Source: Lepidurus packardi
Lineage: Eukaryota > Arthropoda > Branchiopoda > Notostraca > Triopsidae
Length of the DNA: 64,000 bases
Assembly (NCBI GenBank): GCA_023053545.1
Contig: JAKZAN010000004.1
Location: forward strand, 3,224,001 to 3,288,000
Reading direction: 5' to 3'
Both the position numbers and the translations under genes were made by a program. Under the pieces are notes generated by a model. It was given only the letters and a program-made list of their open reading frames with translations, made no database searches and was not told the origin of the DNA. Every line of letters starts with the position of its first letter. Within the stretch, counting starts at the first letter, position 1. Positions 62,151-64,000 of the stretch are shown here, piece after piece.

Positions 62151-62699
62151 ATTACGCAACCTGAGTACATAGCCGCTTCATTCCTTCTTTCTGAACACAG
62201 TACAGCTTGAAGCGAAAAAAGGGAAAACAGATGCCCATAATTACAAAATAAAATACCTACATTAAAACATAGTGGTTCGTGGCATTTCAGTACTACTTCA
62301 GTACCATACATTTGACTATTACGAAAGACGGGTCTTTAAGTAACTATAGTAGTTACATATCGTTACCCAGGTAAGTGTGTAGTACGAAACCTTGTTGTTA
62401 TTTAGATTCGAAGTGTGTAGAAAGCTTTTGAATATAATTATTAAATTTTAAACGAAAAAGGACATACATAATTATGTGACGACATTCTGCATTGTTTAGT
62501 TATTACGTCACTCATCGTAAAAAATATACGTCGAAATGTGGAACATCTGCGGAAAAGTAAAACGGGTAACATGCCTTTCTTTCGATGAGCTACGTGGCTA
62601 CTGACTAGTGAGAAGTCATCCGATGAGCACGGAGCAGTACAGTTTACCCTGTTCTTAAAGAAATTATCGTTAAAAAACTAGGTTAAAAGAGTACCAATA
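62151..62699. other. Intergenic region upstream of the last P450
   Basis: No coding exon recognised; probably the promoter of the downstream P450. Confidence 0.5.
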
Positions 62700-64000
62700 A
62701 TGAATTTAGTGCTGTACGACTGGAATTCTTCCTTAACATGGCTCTTGGCCAGTGTTGGACTCTTAACTTTATTTTATAGGTAAAAAAATGAGTTTTTAAA
62801 CAATTAAATATCCATGTTTTCGGATATAGGTACATAACTTCGGGTTACGATTATTTTACAAAGCAAAACATTGGAGGGCCTAAGCCACGCCTCCTAGTGG
62901 GCAATTTGTGGGGGTTATGGAAAATGGTATCGAACATTAATTTCCTTATAAAATATTCCAATGAGTGGAAAAAAAATCCTACAATGTTCAAGATAGAAAA
63001 ATTTTTCTACCATAACATTTAACAAAATACGTAAAAAAATGTACAAAATAGAAACAAATTTCAAATTTGTTTTTAAAAAATTTTTAAAAATTTTCAAGAA
63101 TGTAATTTTTTTTTTTTACAAATGTCAAAACTTTACAAATTTTTAAAACTATAAACTTGTTGAAAATATTTCAAAATTTCCGAAAGTGTATTTTTTTAAA
63201 TTCTACAAAAGGATATCCCAGAGCATGATATGCAATTGGTAAAGAAATACGGGAAAGTAATCGGCACATTTGATGGATTCAATCCCAATTTGTTCATTGT
63301 TGATCCTGAGCTGATTAAGCAAGTGTTCATTAAGGATTCTGACAACTTCATTAACAGACGCGTAAGTGTTCCCTTGACTACATCTCTGGATTTCCGCTCT
63401 TTAAAGAAAATAATAGCTCAAGTTTAATTGCATAGGATTTCTATATAGAAGACAAATATCTGCGAATGTTCGTGAACCTTATGAAAGACCAGGAATGGAG
63501 AGACGTTCGCTCAGCCGTGAGTCCAACGTTCACCTCTGTCAAAATTAAAAAAGTGATATTTTCACTTTTTCATTATTTATTTTGTTTTAAATAAATGTGA
63601 TTTCGTAGATGACGACACTAATTAATAAATGCACTATCCAATTTGTGGATAGATTTCGCGAAGTAGCGAAAAAGAAAGGAAAACTGGACTCCAAAGAGTT
63701 GAGCTAAATCTGAAATGGTTAACTTTCGATTTCAAGTTGCTAAAAATTAGTAATTTTTAGAGAGTTTAGCCAGCTGACTATGGATATTATTGCAACGTGC
63801 GCCTTTGGAATGAAGATTCACAGTTTAAGCGATAAAGACAACCCGTTCATGAGTAAAGCTCGTTTGGTTGTCGATCCGGCGATCAATCGCTCACCCGCAT
63901 TAATTATACCCTGTAAGGTAAAAAACACACAAACAAAAAAGCGAGTTGAATTTCTTTTTACCTGCAGTTATATTTCCGAAGCTTTCCGCTAAACTTAGTC
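62700..64000 (+). CDS. Cytochrome P450, second copy, cut by the window end
   Basis: Tandem paralogue of the complete P450. Exons 62700-62779, 62830-62926, 63212-63361, 63436-63552, 63609-63697, 63761-63912 and 63968 onwards. The first six have exactly the lengths of the paralogue's exons 1-6 (80, 97, 150, 117, 89, 152 nt). The frame is open, with the N-terminal anchor, GGPKPRLLVGNLWGLW hinge, VSPTFTS C-helix region and FSQLTMDIIATCAFGMKIHS. The haem part lies beyond the window, so integrity of the whole gene cannot be judged. Confidence 0.9.

Overview
The window looks like a gene-dense arthropod nuclear genome, most likely a branchiopod crustacean such as a Daphnia-like cladoceran. Most introns are 50-110 nt with GT-AG ends. 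There is an ecdysone-response ETS factor, an RR-type cuticle protein, a CYP3-clan P450 array, and a glutathione peroxidase that still uses selenocysteine, which many insects have lost. The genus is an inference. Exons were assembled by hand from reading frame, splice sites and intron phase; every multi-exon model listed as complete keeps phase from start to stop.

Layout: 4852-12717 (+) the 3' part of E74/Eip74EF with large introns; 14079-15271 (+) a GPX4-type selenoprotein with an in-frame TGA and a SECIS-like hairpin in its 3' UTR; 15947-17971 (+) RUVBL2/reptin; 18432-22378 (-) NAGLU, head-to-head with a short SFR1/Mei5 homologue (22569-23366, +); 24118-25805 (+) TMEM45-like gene and a decayed paralogue at 30629-31521; 27000-28226 (-) a secreted glycine-rich repeat protein; 32369-33513 (+) an FkbM/Star-like membrane methyltransferase, tail-to-tail with a PAN-domain gene (-); 34760-35330 (+) cuticle protein; 36803-41871 (-) CSDE1/Unr; 44752-47601 (-) an ODF3/CIMAP SHIPPO-repeat protein; 50564-51955 (+) a damaged THAP gene; 52644-55148 (+) cytosolic TyrRS with an apparent N-terminal GST-C-like extension; 55587-64000 (+) a P450 cluster with one complete gene, one gene cut by the window edge, and two fragments.

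Mobile DNA is small and mostly non-autonomous: a 225-bp hAT-type MITE with an intact 8-bp target duplication, a hAT transposase C-terminal remnant, a 0.9-kb element with long inverted repeats between P450 genes, and a 41-bp palindromic relative of it inside a P450 pseudogene. Several near-perfect hairpins lie in intergenic DNA.

The genes do not form one pathway. They are mainly housekeeping genes (chromatin remodelling, translation, lysosomal heparan sulfate breakdown, antioxidant defence, recombination) next to cuticle, moulting and detoxification genes. The strongest points for follow-up are the TyrRS fusion, the selenoprotein with two apparent start codons, and the P450 array with its embedded elements.
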